From Propionibacteriaceae bacterium UBA5174 (GTDB lineage: Bacteria > Actinomycetota > Actinomycetes > Propionibacteriales > Propionibacteriaceae), in the NCBI GenBank assembly GCA_002413345.1, contig DHWU01000034.1, forward strand, positions 1 through 64,000: a stretch of DNA of 64,000 bases. The letters run 5' to 3'. The notes beneath the pieces were generated by a model. That model saw only the letters and a list, made by a program, of their open reading frames with translations. It had not been told where the DNA came from and made no database searches. A program made the translations under genes and the position numbers. This document shows positions 15,221 through 22,590 of the stretch, piece after piece (position 1 is the first letter of the stretch; every line of letters starts with the position of its first letter).

Positions 15221-15805
15221 TCAGCAGCGATCTACGTAGCCACCGGTTCCGCGAATGAACCCATTCGCGCGCCAATGCCCGCCCGACCAGATCATTTCGG
15301 CGGTGCCGGCCATGAAGGGTTTGGTGGTACGGGCCATCGGCGTACCGTCCTTCTTGAAAGCCTTGACGTCGGACATGTCGACACACACGTTCAGCTCGGC
15401 GGTAGCAGTAGTGGGCGAGAACGTTGTGGCGGTGATTTCGTCGTTCACTACCCGGTTTTCTCCGGTGTAGCTGCGCCCCTCCGCCCGCCACTGCGCGGCG
15501 CGCTCGTTCCAGTAGGCCAGGTAGGAATCGGTCAGAGTGTCCTTCATCGCCTGCGTTGGCGCACCGACTCCGCCAGCGGCCTGCAGCGCATTAATGGCCG
15601 CCCAGGATGCTTCGTACCCGGGACGGATTGCGGCATACCGTTCGGCGTCCGAGCTGGAACCAGCCCCGGTGCCACCAGTGGCTGTCGCCTCCGAGCTGGC
15701 ACTCGCGGACGACGATGGCGCCGAAGCCGCCGTGCCGGTGCAGCCCGCAAAGAGAGTCAGCGCGACGACAAGGCCTGAGATCTGGGCCCATCTTGGGGTA
15801 GTCAT
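15221..15805 (-). CDS. Putative lipoprotein
   Basis: A 194-residue protein from the ATG at 15805; the TTG two codons upstream is less likely. The signal peptide ends in lipobox LFAGC, followed by an Ala/Ser/Thr-rich linker to about residue 50. The remainder (YAAIRPGYEASWAAINALQ ... GGHWRANGFIRG) looks like a single small alpha+beta domain of the NTF2/SnoaL-like size, with a strand pair near the C-terminus (AEMIWSGGHWRANGF). Function unknown; it is anchored outside the membrane. The last residues include a Cys (YVDRC). Confidence 0.8.
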   Translation of the reverse strand: MTTPRWAQISGLVVALTLFAGCTGTAASAPSSSASASSEATATGGTGAGSSSDAERYAAIRPGYEASWAAINALQAAGGVGAPTQAMKDTLTDSYLAYWNERAAQWRAEGRSYTGENRVVNDEITATTFSPTTATAELNVCVDMSDVKAFKKDGTPMARTTKPFMAGTAEMIWSGGHWRANGFIRGTGGYVDRC

Positions 15806-15899
15806 GAGCAAACCTTGCCAGCGGTCGTCCCCGGTCGATACTGGGGCAGCCGAATACCGAGACCCCGGCGATGCAGACCCCGTCGCGAAACACCAGCGG

Positions 15900-16406
15900 T
15901 CAGTGAATGAGTACCTTCAACCCGATCAACACCACACCCAGCACCGCAGTGCCCAGCGCCCCCAACAACCGAGCCCAAATCTTCGTCGACCACGTAGCCA
16001 CGCCGAAATAGCCGATCAGCGCCAGCAACCCAACGTCCACCCAGAGAGTTCCCCAAATGGCGTCGTTGTCTTTGAGTACTCCCAACACTCCCAACAGCAG
16101 CACCACCGACGGAATAAGCGCCACCACCAGCATTCCCCAGGAATGACTGAGAGAAGCCTTGAGCGCTCCTGTCCACGTCACGCTGGTGGCGGACGCCTCA
16201 TCATGCGGGTAGGCAACCACCCCGGCATAAACGTGCGCCGCCCAAAACACCAGCACCGTAGAGACAATCTTTACTAGCACTTCGCCGGAGGCATGATTGG
16301 TATCGGTCACGATCGCCACCAGGCCAGACACCAACACCACGCCGTACACCGCAGACTCGCTGGCCAGCGCGCGCAAACCGCTGTAGTGAGAGGTCTTCAC
16401 TCGCAC
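15900..16406 (-). CDS. Small integral membrane protein
   Basis: A 168-residue protein from the GTG at 16406 with four or five hydrophobic helices (VYGVVLVSGLVAIV, VLVFWAAHVYAGVVAY, LVVALIPSVVLLLGVL, VGLLALIGYFGVATW, LGTAVLGVVLIGLKVLI). The second helix carries a HVYAG motif. I do not recognise the family. No operon partner is evident. Confidence 0.8.
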   Translation of the reverse strand: MRVKTSHYSGLRALASESAVYGVVLVSGLVAIVTDTNHASGEVLVKIVSTVLVFWAAHVYAGVVAYPHDEASATSVTWTGALKASLSHSWGMLVVALIPSVVLLLGVLGVLKDNDAIWGTLWVDVGLLALIGYFGVATWSTKIWARLLGALGTAVLGVVLIGLKVLIH

Positions 16407-16730
16407 ATTCTCACTGCTTCAATCAGAAGGACCCTGCACGGCGCGCCTGGCGTCCGAACAACCACACGACTAACCACACCGCCGCGACCCCCGGCGGACT
16501 CAGCCGACAATTGTGTGCAGATTCCATAATCGTGGGCAGATTCGACCAATTCCGCCGCTGATCACCATGGGCAGCGCCACGCTGATCGGGTATGCCCGCA
16601 CCGAGGACGCACCGGATTTCGACCAGAGAGTCTGTGAGTGCCGTCCACCGAATTGTGGAAAGCGTTTTGAGTTATCCACATATTCGCATCCGTGTTCGAA
16701 TAAGGCTTGCTTTCGTGGGATTATTGAGGC
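16407..16730. other. Intergenic region upstream of the HNH nuclease gene
   Basis: A 324-bp region between divergent genes. A LexA-like box lies at 16685-16698, and TATTCG/CGAATA (16681-16686, 16697-16702) surrounds it as an inverted repeat. The last ~100 bp are AT-richer than the surroundings. Nothing else was seen. Confidence 0.5.
16685..16698. promoter_or_regulatory. Candidate LexA (SOS) box
   Basis: CGCATCCGTGTTCG compared with the actinobacterial LexA consensus CGAAC-N4-GTTCG: the right half is perfect and the left has 3 of 5. It is 33 bp before the ATG of the DUF222 HNH gene, a family that often carries such boxes. Confidence 0.4.
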
Positions 16731-18125
16731 ATGGAAAACGACACGCTGATCCCGGCTGGCGAGGCACTCGCCGAGATCGAGCGTCTCCTTGACCGGGTCG
16801 ATTCCCGCCGTTCTGGGGTAGATGCGAAGTTGCGTTTGGACTGGGTGCGGCAGGCGCGACGAGTGAACACTCGGGTGGGAGCGTTAGCGAGTGTGCTGAT
16901 CGGTGAAGCCGATCGGGCTCAGGCAGCTGAACGCACCAGCGGCACGCCTTTGTCGTCTTGGCTGGGCATGGGTGAGACCCTTTCTCGCCGCGAGGCCGGC
17001 GGCGCGATAGCCCAAGGTAAGACCCTTCAAGCGCATCCCGGAGTCGGTGAGGCGGCAGTCGCCGGACGGGTCGGTGCCGGCCAAGTTCGTGCCATCACCA
17101 AAGTTCTCGATGGATTAGCACCCCAGCTAGACCCCAACCAGCAAACAGCCGCCGAACAGGTAATGGTCGAGTTGGCTGGGCATCTGGATGCCGAACAGTT
17201 GGCCAAAGCAGCCGGAACGGTACTAGCCCAGGTGGCACCCGAAACCGCCAACGAACTACTCGAAACCCGCCTCCAACGCGACGCCGAGACCGCGCAACGG
17301 GCACGCTCACTGCGGTTCTTTCGCGAAGGCGCTTCCGTGCGCTTCGATGGCTCGCTGCCCCGGCTGGAGGCCGAGACCTGGATCGCTCAACTCGACGCCC
17401 ACAGCGAAGCGTTGCGACGCACCGCCATCGAGGCACGCGACCCCGCCTCAGAACTGGCTACCGCCGAACAGCGACGCGCCGACGCTCTGATCGCCACCAT
17501 CCAGGCGGCAGCGAACAGCACTCCGGCACCAGGAGTGGGCACCGCCCGGGTGATTGTGAAACTCGACTACCAGCAGTTGCGTAGCCAAGCCGCTGCGGCC
17601 GGCGTAATCGGTGACGATCAGCCCCTATCTGCTGGTGAACTACGCCGTGCCTGTTGCGACGCTGAAGTGATCCCGGCGGTATTGGGAGGCGCCAGCGAAG
17701 TTCTTGATGTTGGCCGCGCAGCCAGACTGGTTACTGCACCTATTCGGACCGCCCTGATCGCCCGCGATGGAGGCTGCTGCTTTCCCGGCTGCCACGTCCA
17801 ACCAACCCAATGCGAAGCCCATCACATTCAGCCCTGGTGGGCTGGCGGCCCTACGTCGATCAACAATTTGGCGCTTTTGTGTCATCACCATCACGGTTTG
17901 GTCGAGCCAGCAAGGTACGGACTGCGCGATCAATGGCAAGTGGAGATAGCCGGTGACGGGTTGCCGCAATTCATCCCGCCAGCTCGGTATGACCGGGAAC
18001 GAAAGCCCCTCCGCCACCAGCGCCACCCTGAAACTCCACCGCACCCATGGAAAGGCAATTCCGGGGGCGAGAGTCTTGCAGCTGCCCAAACCAGGGTGAA
18101 ACAGGTTGGTGCTGGTCGCTACTGA
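16731..18125 (+). CDS. DUF222 (13E12-type) HNH endonuclease
   Basis: A 464-residue protein. Residues ~40-300 form the helical DUF222 domain (TPLSSWLGMGETLSRREAGG, then VGAGQVRAITKVLDGL). Residues ~335-400 are an HNH nuclease: IARDGGCCFPGCHV with zinc-binding CxxC-like cysteines, CEAHHIQPWWAGG with the catalytic His pair, and NNLALLCHHHHGLV. This family is often multi-copy in actinobacterial genomes and associated with SOS boxes or intein/mobile contexts; its cellular role is unsettled. The ~55-residue tail is Pro/Arg/Gly-rich. It is convergent with the DUF2510 gene at 18376. Confidence 0.93.
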   Translation: MENDTLIPAGEALAEIERLLDRVDSRRSGVDAKLRLDWVRQARRVNTRVGALASVLIGEADRAQAAERTSGTPLSSWLGMGETLSRREAGGAIAQGKTLQAHPGVGEAAVAGRVGAGQVRAITKVLDGLAPQLDPNQQTAAEQVMVELAGHLDAEQLAKAAGTVLAQVAPETANELLETRLQRDAETAQRARSLRFFREGASVRFDGSLPRLEAETWIAQLDAHSEALRRTAIEARDPASELATAEQRRADALIATIQAAANSTPAPGVGTARVIVKLDYQQLRSQAAAAGVIGDDQPLSAGELRRACCDAEVIPAVLGGASEVLDVGRAARLVTAPIRTALIARDGGCCFPGCHVQPTQCEAHHIQPWWAGGPTSINNLALLCHHHHGLVEPARYGLRDQWQVEIAGDGLPQFIPPARYDRERKPLRHQRHPETPPHPWKGNSGGESLAAAQTRVKQVGAGRY

Positions 18126-18240
18126 ACAGCGCGCTGGGGTGCCAACCCTACAGCGCCGTGGTGTCAACCCAACGACACTCTGGGGTCCTTGCGGGCCAAC
18201 GCCCCTGTGCCCCAGCGCGAATTGGCGCTGCCGCCAAGCT

Positions 18241-18312
18241 GAGCACCGTTGTCCCGTCGAGCACCGTGATCCCAGCGAGCACCATGGTCCGGTCGAGCAC
18301 CATGGCCCCGCT
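18241..18312. repeat. 18-bp tandem repeat, four copies
   Basis: Four units of the form GAGCACCRTNRTCCCNGY start at 18241, 18259, 18277 and 18295, with a degenerate fifth at 18313. It lies in the 250-bp gap between two convergent genes and appears non-coding. The remaining part of the gap shows nothing else except the hairpin at 18333. Confidence 0.8.
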
Positions 18313-18332
18313 GAGCGCTCGATCCAGCTGCC

Positions 18333-18366
18333 CCCGCAGTCGCCAGGAAGGGCTGGCGACTGCGGG
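18333..18366. terminator. 14-bp perfect hairpin between convergent genes
   Basis: CCCGCAGTCGCCAG (18333-18346) pairs fully with CTGGCGACTGCGGG (18353-18366) around a 6-nt loop. There is no T-tract on either side. Its position 9 bp from the DUF2510 stop suggests a bidirectional terminator. Confidence 0.65.
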
Positions 18367-18375
18367 TCCGAGCCG

Positions 18376-18765
18376 CTAGGTGAGCTTCTCGAAAACCATC
18401 GTGGCCTGAACACGGTCGCCGCCGCTGAAACCGGTGCTGCCCGATGACGCGGTGGTGATCGTGTGCAAGCGATATCCCATCGAAGCCTGCGCGTTGATCG
18501 CTCGTTCCAACTCGGTCAGGTTTCCCGAACCATTTCCCAAGAATTTCTCTTTGAGCACCACCTGAAGCACAACGTAGCTAGCACCCTGTGCCGCGGGACG
18601 AGGCTGTCCCCCCGCAACGGCTTCGGCCGCAATCCTGTCGACCAACGCCCCTGGACTACTCGGGGCGGGGGCCGGCGGCTGCACCTTGTCGGTCCAAACG
18701 CGTCCATCCCACCAGCGCATGGTGCCGGTTCCGTCGTTATACCAACCCGCCTGTGTGTCAGCCAC
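18376..18765 (-). CDS. DUF2510 protein with DUF4177-like C-terminus
   Basis: About 129 residues from the GTG at 18765; I prefer this to the GTG at 18789 because DUF2510 proteins begin within a few residues of the motif. Residues ~5-30 are the DUF2510 motif (AGWYNDGTGTMRWWDGRVWT), a tryptophan-rich mini-domain common in actinobacteria. After a Pro/Ala linker, residues ~65-129 (YVVLQVVLKEKFLG ... LERAINAQASMGYRLHTITT) match the DUF4177-like 'e--LN-lg-eGWel' pattern. Probably cytoplasmic; function unknown. Confidence 0.85.
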   Translation of the reverse strand: MADTQAGWYNDGTGTMRWWDGRVWTDKVQPPAPAPSSPGALVDRIAAEAVAGGQPRPAAQGASYVVLQVVLKEKFLGNGSGNLTELERAINAQASMGYRLHTITTASSGSTGFSGGDRVQATMVFEKLT

Positions 18766-18974
18766 AGCTACCCCTGTTCCTCGGTGCACATCGTTGGGCC
18801 GTTAACGCCCAAAACCTTTGATTCGTCAGCGCGAATATTAGCCAGAAACGTGCGCTCGCTTCGCGGGTGGCATCACCAGCACCGGGTTGGGCCGGGACCT
18901 TCATCGCAGCGCGCGTTATTTCCTCGGCGGGAGTCCCAATAGTCGATCAACTCCACCGTTAGCGTGGGCACGCT

Positions 18975-19817
18975 CTACTGCGTCGCCTTCTGCAAAGCCG
19001 ACAGTAGAACCGTTAACGACCCCTCGTCGCGAGGAATGTCTGACACCTGGCCGTCCCCAACCTCCACCACTCGGACTGCACCGTCAGAGCGCAACGACAG
19101 ATCAACAGTCACAAATCGCGACTGCAGAGTGTTGACGGCCTCGCCAAGGAAGCCGAGATCTGTGTAGACGTCATCAACGGCCTCGTTCGGGGTATCGGGA
19201 TGGGGAGTATTGAGAACATGCTTTCCCTCAACCCACCACGAACGCACCTCGGTGCCGACAAAGTTCTCGAATCGCCGCAGGACGTACCCGCCAGAAACAG
19301 CGCCTCGTAATTCGGTGAACTGCGCAGCGACCCGCCGTGCGTGTGCCCGCTCACCAATGTCTGGAATGAAACAGGCTTCATTCCAGTAATGCTTCATCGA
19401 CTTGGTGAAGTCTTTGAGGATCACCGGCCCCTGTGCGAAGTACCCTTCGACCTCCTCGAAGGTCGCTGCATAGGCAGACTCGGGGGTGAAGTCCTCGAAA
19501 GCTGAATACCACCCCGGAAGCTGATGAGCCTCCCGGTACGCAGCGGAGGAGGTCAAGAGATCTAGCCCCGCACTCAGCAGCTTCTCTTCAAACTTGAGGT
19601 AATTCGATGGCTCAATCATCCAGCCGCGATAGACAACCTTCTGCGATGAACCGGCGTTGCGGATCGCGTCGACCGAAGCGTCCGGGTTGCCAGCCTCAAT
19701 CTCATCGTGGCTGATCAGCGCAGTACTCAGCCCCAATTCGCGAGCTACCGAACGCTCAACGGCGAACACCGGGTCGATCCGGCGCTCAAAAACCGGATCC
19801 GAAGGGAAAACCAGCAT
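18975..19817 (-). CDS. ATP-grasp domain protein
   Basis: A 280-residue protein from the ATG at 19817 with Shine-Dalgarno GAGAGGAG. The early segment reads VVYRGWMIEPSNY, the central lysine motif VILKDFTKSMKHYW fits ATP-grasp nucleotide binding, and the C-terminal VVEVGDGQVSDIP supplies the metal-binding acidic residues. This matches the DUF4343-type ATP-grasp proteins, presumed carboxylate-amine ligases of unknown substrate. It is followed by the phosphoesterase gene 39 bp away on the complementary side, but the two have no overlap. Confidence 0.82.
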   Translation of the reverse strand: MLVFPSDPVFERRIDPVFAVERSVARELGLSTALISHDEIEAGNPDASVDAIRNAGSSQKVVYRGWMIEPSNYLKFEEKLLSAGLDLLTSSAAYREAHQLPGWYSAFEDFTPESAYAATFEEVEGYFAQGPVILKDFTKSMKHYWNEACFIPDIGERAHARRVAAQFTELRGAVSGGYVLRRFENFVGTEVRSWWVEGKHVLNTPHPDTPNEAVDDVYTDLGFLGEAVNTLQSRFVTVDLSLRSDGAVRVVEVGDGQVSDIPRDEGSLTVLLSALQKATQ

Positions 19818-19856
19818 GCGGGGCTCCTCTCGGCTTCACCAGGAAAGATACCCGTC

Positions 19857-20426
19857 CTAGATCCCACTGAGCAGGTCATGGATCGTGGGCGGCACCAATC
19901 CCCAGGCGTCCAGACCGGCATGGAGTTGGACGGTGCCGCGCGCGGAGGTCGACACCCGCTGCGCCGAATGGGTGTGCCCGTGAATCAGCGGCTTGCCAAG
20001 ATCGCGCAGCCGCCACTGCTCAAAGCGGTCCTCACCACGCCCCTCGGTGTCGCCGTCGTAAGGAAAGTGGCAGATCAGCAGACCCACTCCTTGGTGCGAG
20101 ATCTTCGCGGCAAGCTGCACCGAAGCGAACACCTCCCGGTAAGCGGACAGGTACTTGTAGGAACTGCTGTTCGCCGGGAACCCCCGGTCATGGTTACCGA
20201 GCACCAAATGGTGAGTGCCCGGAATTGCCGCGAACGCCTTGATTCGCCCTTGCCAGCCGTCGAAAGCCTCATCGCCGGTATGCCACCAGATCGTGTCTGG
20301 TCGAGCAACGCGTGCCATATTGCTCAAGATCTGATGGTCGTGGTCTTCCACCGCGGCAAAACCGCGCAGTCCAGCGACGAGTCGATGCCCCAAGTGAGCA
20401 TCACCCACAAATCGAATCTCGCCCAT
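19857..20426 (-). CDS. Calcineurin-like metallophosphoesterase
   Basis: A 189-residue protein with the five metallophosphoesterase blocks: GDAHLGH near residue 8, HTGDEA near 49, GNHDRG near 77, CHFPYDGD near 119, and HGHTHS near 150. These supply the Asp, His and Asn ligands of the two-metal centre. The short length and GHTH ending are typical of cytoplasmic YfcE/Pesto-like enzymes acting on nucleotides or small phosphodiesters; substrate unknown. A hairpin overlapping the stop of the upstream small membrane-protein gene lies 9 bp before its ATG. Confidence 0.88.
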   Translation of the reverse strand: MGEIRFVGDAHLGHRLVAGLRGFAAVEDHDHQILSNMARVARPDTIWWHTGDEAFDGWQGRIKAFAAIPGTHHLVLGNHDRGFPANSSSYKYLSAYREVFASVQLAAKISHQGVGLLICHFPYDGDTEGRGEDRFEQWRLRDLGKPLIHGHTHSAQRVSTSARGTVQLHAGLDAWGLVPPTIHDLLSGI

Positions 20427-20435
20427 GGTTGTCTG

Positions 20436-20459
20436 CTGACCTGCTGTGGCAGGTCAGCC
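20436..20459 (-). terminator. Perfect 10-bp hairpin between two leftward genes
   Basis: GCTGACCTGC and GCAGGTCAGC with a 4-nt TGTG loop. It spans the stop codon of the membrane-protein gene (20454-20456) and ends 9 bp before the ATG of the phosphoesterase. It lacks a T-tract, so it may attenuate or block ribosome access instead of terminating. Confidence 0.55.
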
Positions 20460-20768
20460 CAAGGCCCACGGCGTGTCGTCGTTCTCGCGGATCCGCTGCG
20501 CTTCTCTTGACTCAGCGAGGTCCCCGTCCTTGGCAACGGTGACTGACTGCCACCTGTGCAGCGCCGCACCATCAACAGCGCTCAAAAACCGCCACAATCC
20601 CACCAGGAAAAGAAATGAACCGAGCAAGGCAGCAATCGCGGCAAGCAAGGCCATAATCACGGTGAGCGAGGTCATTATCGCCAGCCACCAAAGAAAACCT
20701 GCAACGGTGGAGCACAGGATTCCAGTGATTACCAGCGCTGCCGACGGGCGCGGTTCCTGATACAACAT
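20454..20768 (-). CDS. Small two-helix membrane protein
   Basis: A 104-residue protein with an excellent AGGAGG eight bases before the ATG at 20768. Two hydrophobic helices (ALVITGILCSTVAGFLWWLA and VIMALLAAIAALLGSFLFLV) are followed by a charged ~40-residue cytoplasmic tail. No family recognised. It probably shares a promoter with the downstream phosphoesterase. Confidence 0.75.
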   Translation of the reverse strand: MLYQEPRPSAALVITGILCSTVAGFLWWLAIMTSLTVIMALLAAIAALLGSFLFLVGLWRFLSAVDGAALHRWQSVTVAKDGDLAESREAQRIRENDDTPWALG

Positions 20769-20952
20769 ATTTCCTCCTTATCGATGTCTGAAGGCTAGGG
20801 CAACGGTTTGGCGCGCGTCGCCGCGACCACCCACCAAGCCAGCCCGCAGCAGGTCTTGCGCCGAACGAGGGTGCGCCGCTGACGCAACCTGGTTGGGGCA
20901 CTTAGCCTGCCCGGAGTCGTTCGCCGCGCTGCACATCTTGGCGTCGACCAAC

Positions 20953-20958
20953 TAGGTT
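20953..20958 (+). promoter_or_regulatory. -10 element, leaderless start of 20965
   Basis: TAGGTT, 6 bp before the GTG. Confidence 0.5.
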
Positions 20959-20964
20959 GTCGGC

Positions 20965-21492
20965 GTGGCAGCTTGGGATTCAGACGCAGACCAGCTGGTC
21001 GACTACCAAATGGTGCACAGCAGCTTCGTAACCCTGTTTTGGCGCAAGTCAATACTCGAGGAGACCCTCGGCTGGTTAACCCAACACGGCTATGACGTCG
21101 TTATCGTCGATACCCGCAGTTGGACCTCCACCGACAACATGTTCGATGCTGTTGCGCAGGCACTCGACTTTCCGGCCTACTTCGGACGCAATCTGGACGC
21201 CCTTAACGACTGCCTAAGCGATGTTGCCGCTGGCAGGTACGGCTGGCGATCACACAGCACCGGACTGGTTCTCGTTCTGCACGGCTTCGACACTTTCGCG
21301 AACATCGACCACCGCGCCGCCCAACACCTGCTCGATATCTTCGCCACCCAAGCCCGAACTGCGGCGCTTCTTGGCAACCGGCTGATCTGCCTAGTCCAGT
21401 CCGACGACCCGAGCCTCGCTTTCGAACCGGTGGGCGCTCAACCGGTCTGTTGGAACCCGGCAGAATGGTCAGACTCGAAGCGCTCCAGCTAA
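20965..21492 (+). CDS. Barstar-family protein (barnase inhibitor-like)
   Basis: A 175-residue protein from the GTG at 20965, with no Shine-Dalgarno sequence but a TAGGTT 6 bp upstream. The middle matches barstar: VVIVDTRSWTSTDNMFDAV, then ALDFPAYFGRNLDALNDCLSD, the signature of the helix that plugs the ribonuclease active site. Typical barstars are ~90 residues; this one has a ~40-residue N-terminal and a C-terminal extension (EPVGAQPVCWNPAEW). No barnase-like ribonuclease is visible nearby, so it may protect against an incoming toxin. Confidence 0.85.
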   Translation: MAAWDSDADQLVDYQMVHSSFVTLFWRKSILEETLGWLTQHGYDVVIVDTRSWTSTDNMFDAVAQALDFPAYFGRNLDALNDCLSDVAAGRYGWRSHSTGLVLVLHGFDTFANIDHRAAQHLLDIFATQARTAALLGNRLICLVQSDDPSLAFEPVGAQPVCWNPAEWSDSKRSS

Positions 21493-21577
21493 GACACTGG
21501 CAACCAGAGGCGGCTGGCTGTTGCCGTGACCCTCGGTTTCTGGCTTTGGGTTCACTTTGCTTCCCCTTTGGCTGCCT

Positions 21578-22423
21578 TCAGGCGTGGTTCCACACCTTGA
21601 CCGAAGACAGCACCAACAGACCGGCCAGCATCGGCACCAAGATGATCGCGGGCACCACCCCCAGCAGCAACCCACCAATGGCAACGCCAAGGATCGAACC
21701 CAGTCCCATCGAGATCACGAACCCGGAGTTCTCCCGCAACACCACAAACGACCGATCCCGGCTGTAGCGGGCGAAGGCCACCAGCATGGTGGGCAAGGAC
21801 ACCGCCAGCGACAATGATCCGGCCACTTTGATGTCGATCCCGAACAGCAGCACAATCGCAGGGATCAACAACTCGCCGCCGGCCACGCCCATCAGCGCAG
21901 CCACCACCCCAATGACCACCCCGGCAGCGACTCCAACCACCACCTGAAACAGGCCGGTCAGTCCCAGAGGTGTCACCCCACCCAAATGCGACCACACCAG
22001 CAATGCGGCGATCAGCACCATCAGCACCGCTAACACCCGATACAGATTGCGGGACGCCAGCCTGGTTGCCCACGTTGCCCCCAGCCAGGCGCCGATCAAC
22101 GAACCCGCTAGCAGATTCACGATCACCGGCCAGTTGGGCGCAACACTTTCAAAGGGCACCCCCAGCAGCCGAGCGGGCAAGGCCGCCACCACAACGATGA
22201 GGCTCAACGCCTTGTTCATGATCACCGCTTGCAAAGCTGCGAATCCAAAGACCGAAACCAACAGCGGTAATCGGAACTCGGCTCCACCCAACCCGATCAT
22301 GCCGCCCAGAACGCCAACCAGCGCGCCAAGAACAGCCGCCATCGCGAGCCTGTTTCGATCAGAGCCGAAGCCAGGTTCGGAGCGCAGCTGTAGCGTGCGC
22401 GAAGCATTGGCGTGAGCAAGCAT
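21578..22423 (-). CDS. TSUP (TauE/SafE) family membrane exporter
   Basis: A 281-residue protein with about eight helices and the internal duplication of the TSUP family (LGALVGVLGGMIGLGGAEFR in the first half, VIGVVAALMGVAGGELLIP in the second). These Gly-rich motifs are the family hallmark. Members export sulfite, sulfoacetate or other sulfur-containing organic anions; the substrate is not deducible. The gene has a TAGGCT 7 bp before its ATG. Confidence 0.9.
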   Translation of the reverse strand: MLAHANASRTLQLRSEPGFGSDRNRLAMAAVLGALVGVLGGMIGLGGAEFRLPLLVSVFGFAALQAVIMNKALSLIVVVAALPARLLGVPFESVAPNWPVIVNLLAGSLIGAWLGATWATRLASRNLYRVLAVLMVLIAALLVWSHLGGVTPLGLTGLFQVVVGVAAGVVIGVVAALMGVAGGELLIPAIVLLFGIDIKVAGSLSLAVSLPTMLVAFARYSRDRSFVVLRENSGFVISMGLGSILGVAIGGLLLGVVPAIILVPMLAGLLVLSSVKVWNHA

Positions 22424-22430
22424 GTGCCGG

Positions 22431-22436
22431 AGCCTA
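22431..22436 (-). promoter_or_regulatory. -10 element, leaderless start of 22423
   Basis: TAGGCT on the minus strand, 7 bp before the ATG. Confidence 0.45.
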
Positions 22437-22577
22437 ACCGGCGCACGGTGACGAACCGGGCCGTCCAGCCGAAGTCACAAACCTGCAACACCAACAAAGC
22501 TCACCCCCGCCATTTCGTGGACCGAATATGCGAAACCCTCATTTCTTGAATCGGCAATTGCCTGCGACCATTCAGAT

Positions 22578-22583
22578 TAGATT
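22578..22583 (+). promoter_or_regulatory. -10 element, leaderless start of 22591
   Basis: TAGATT, 7 bp before the GTG at 22591. Confidence 0.45.
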
Positions 22584-22590
22584 TGCCAGC

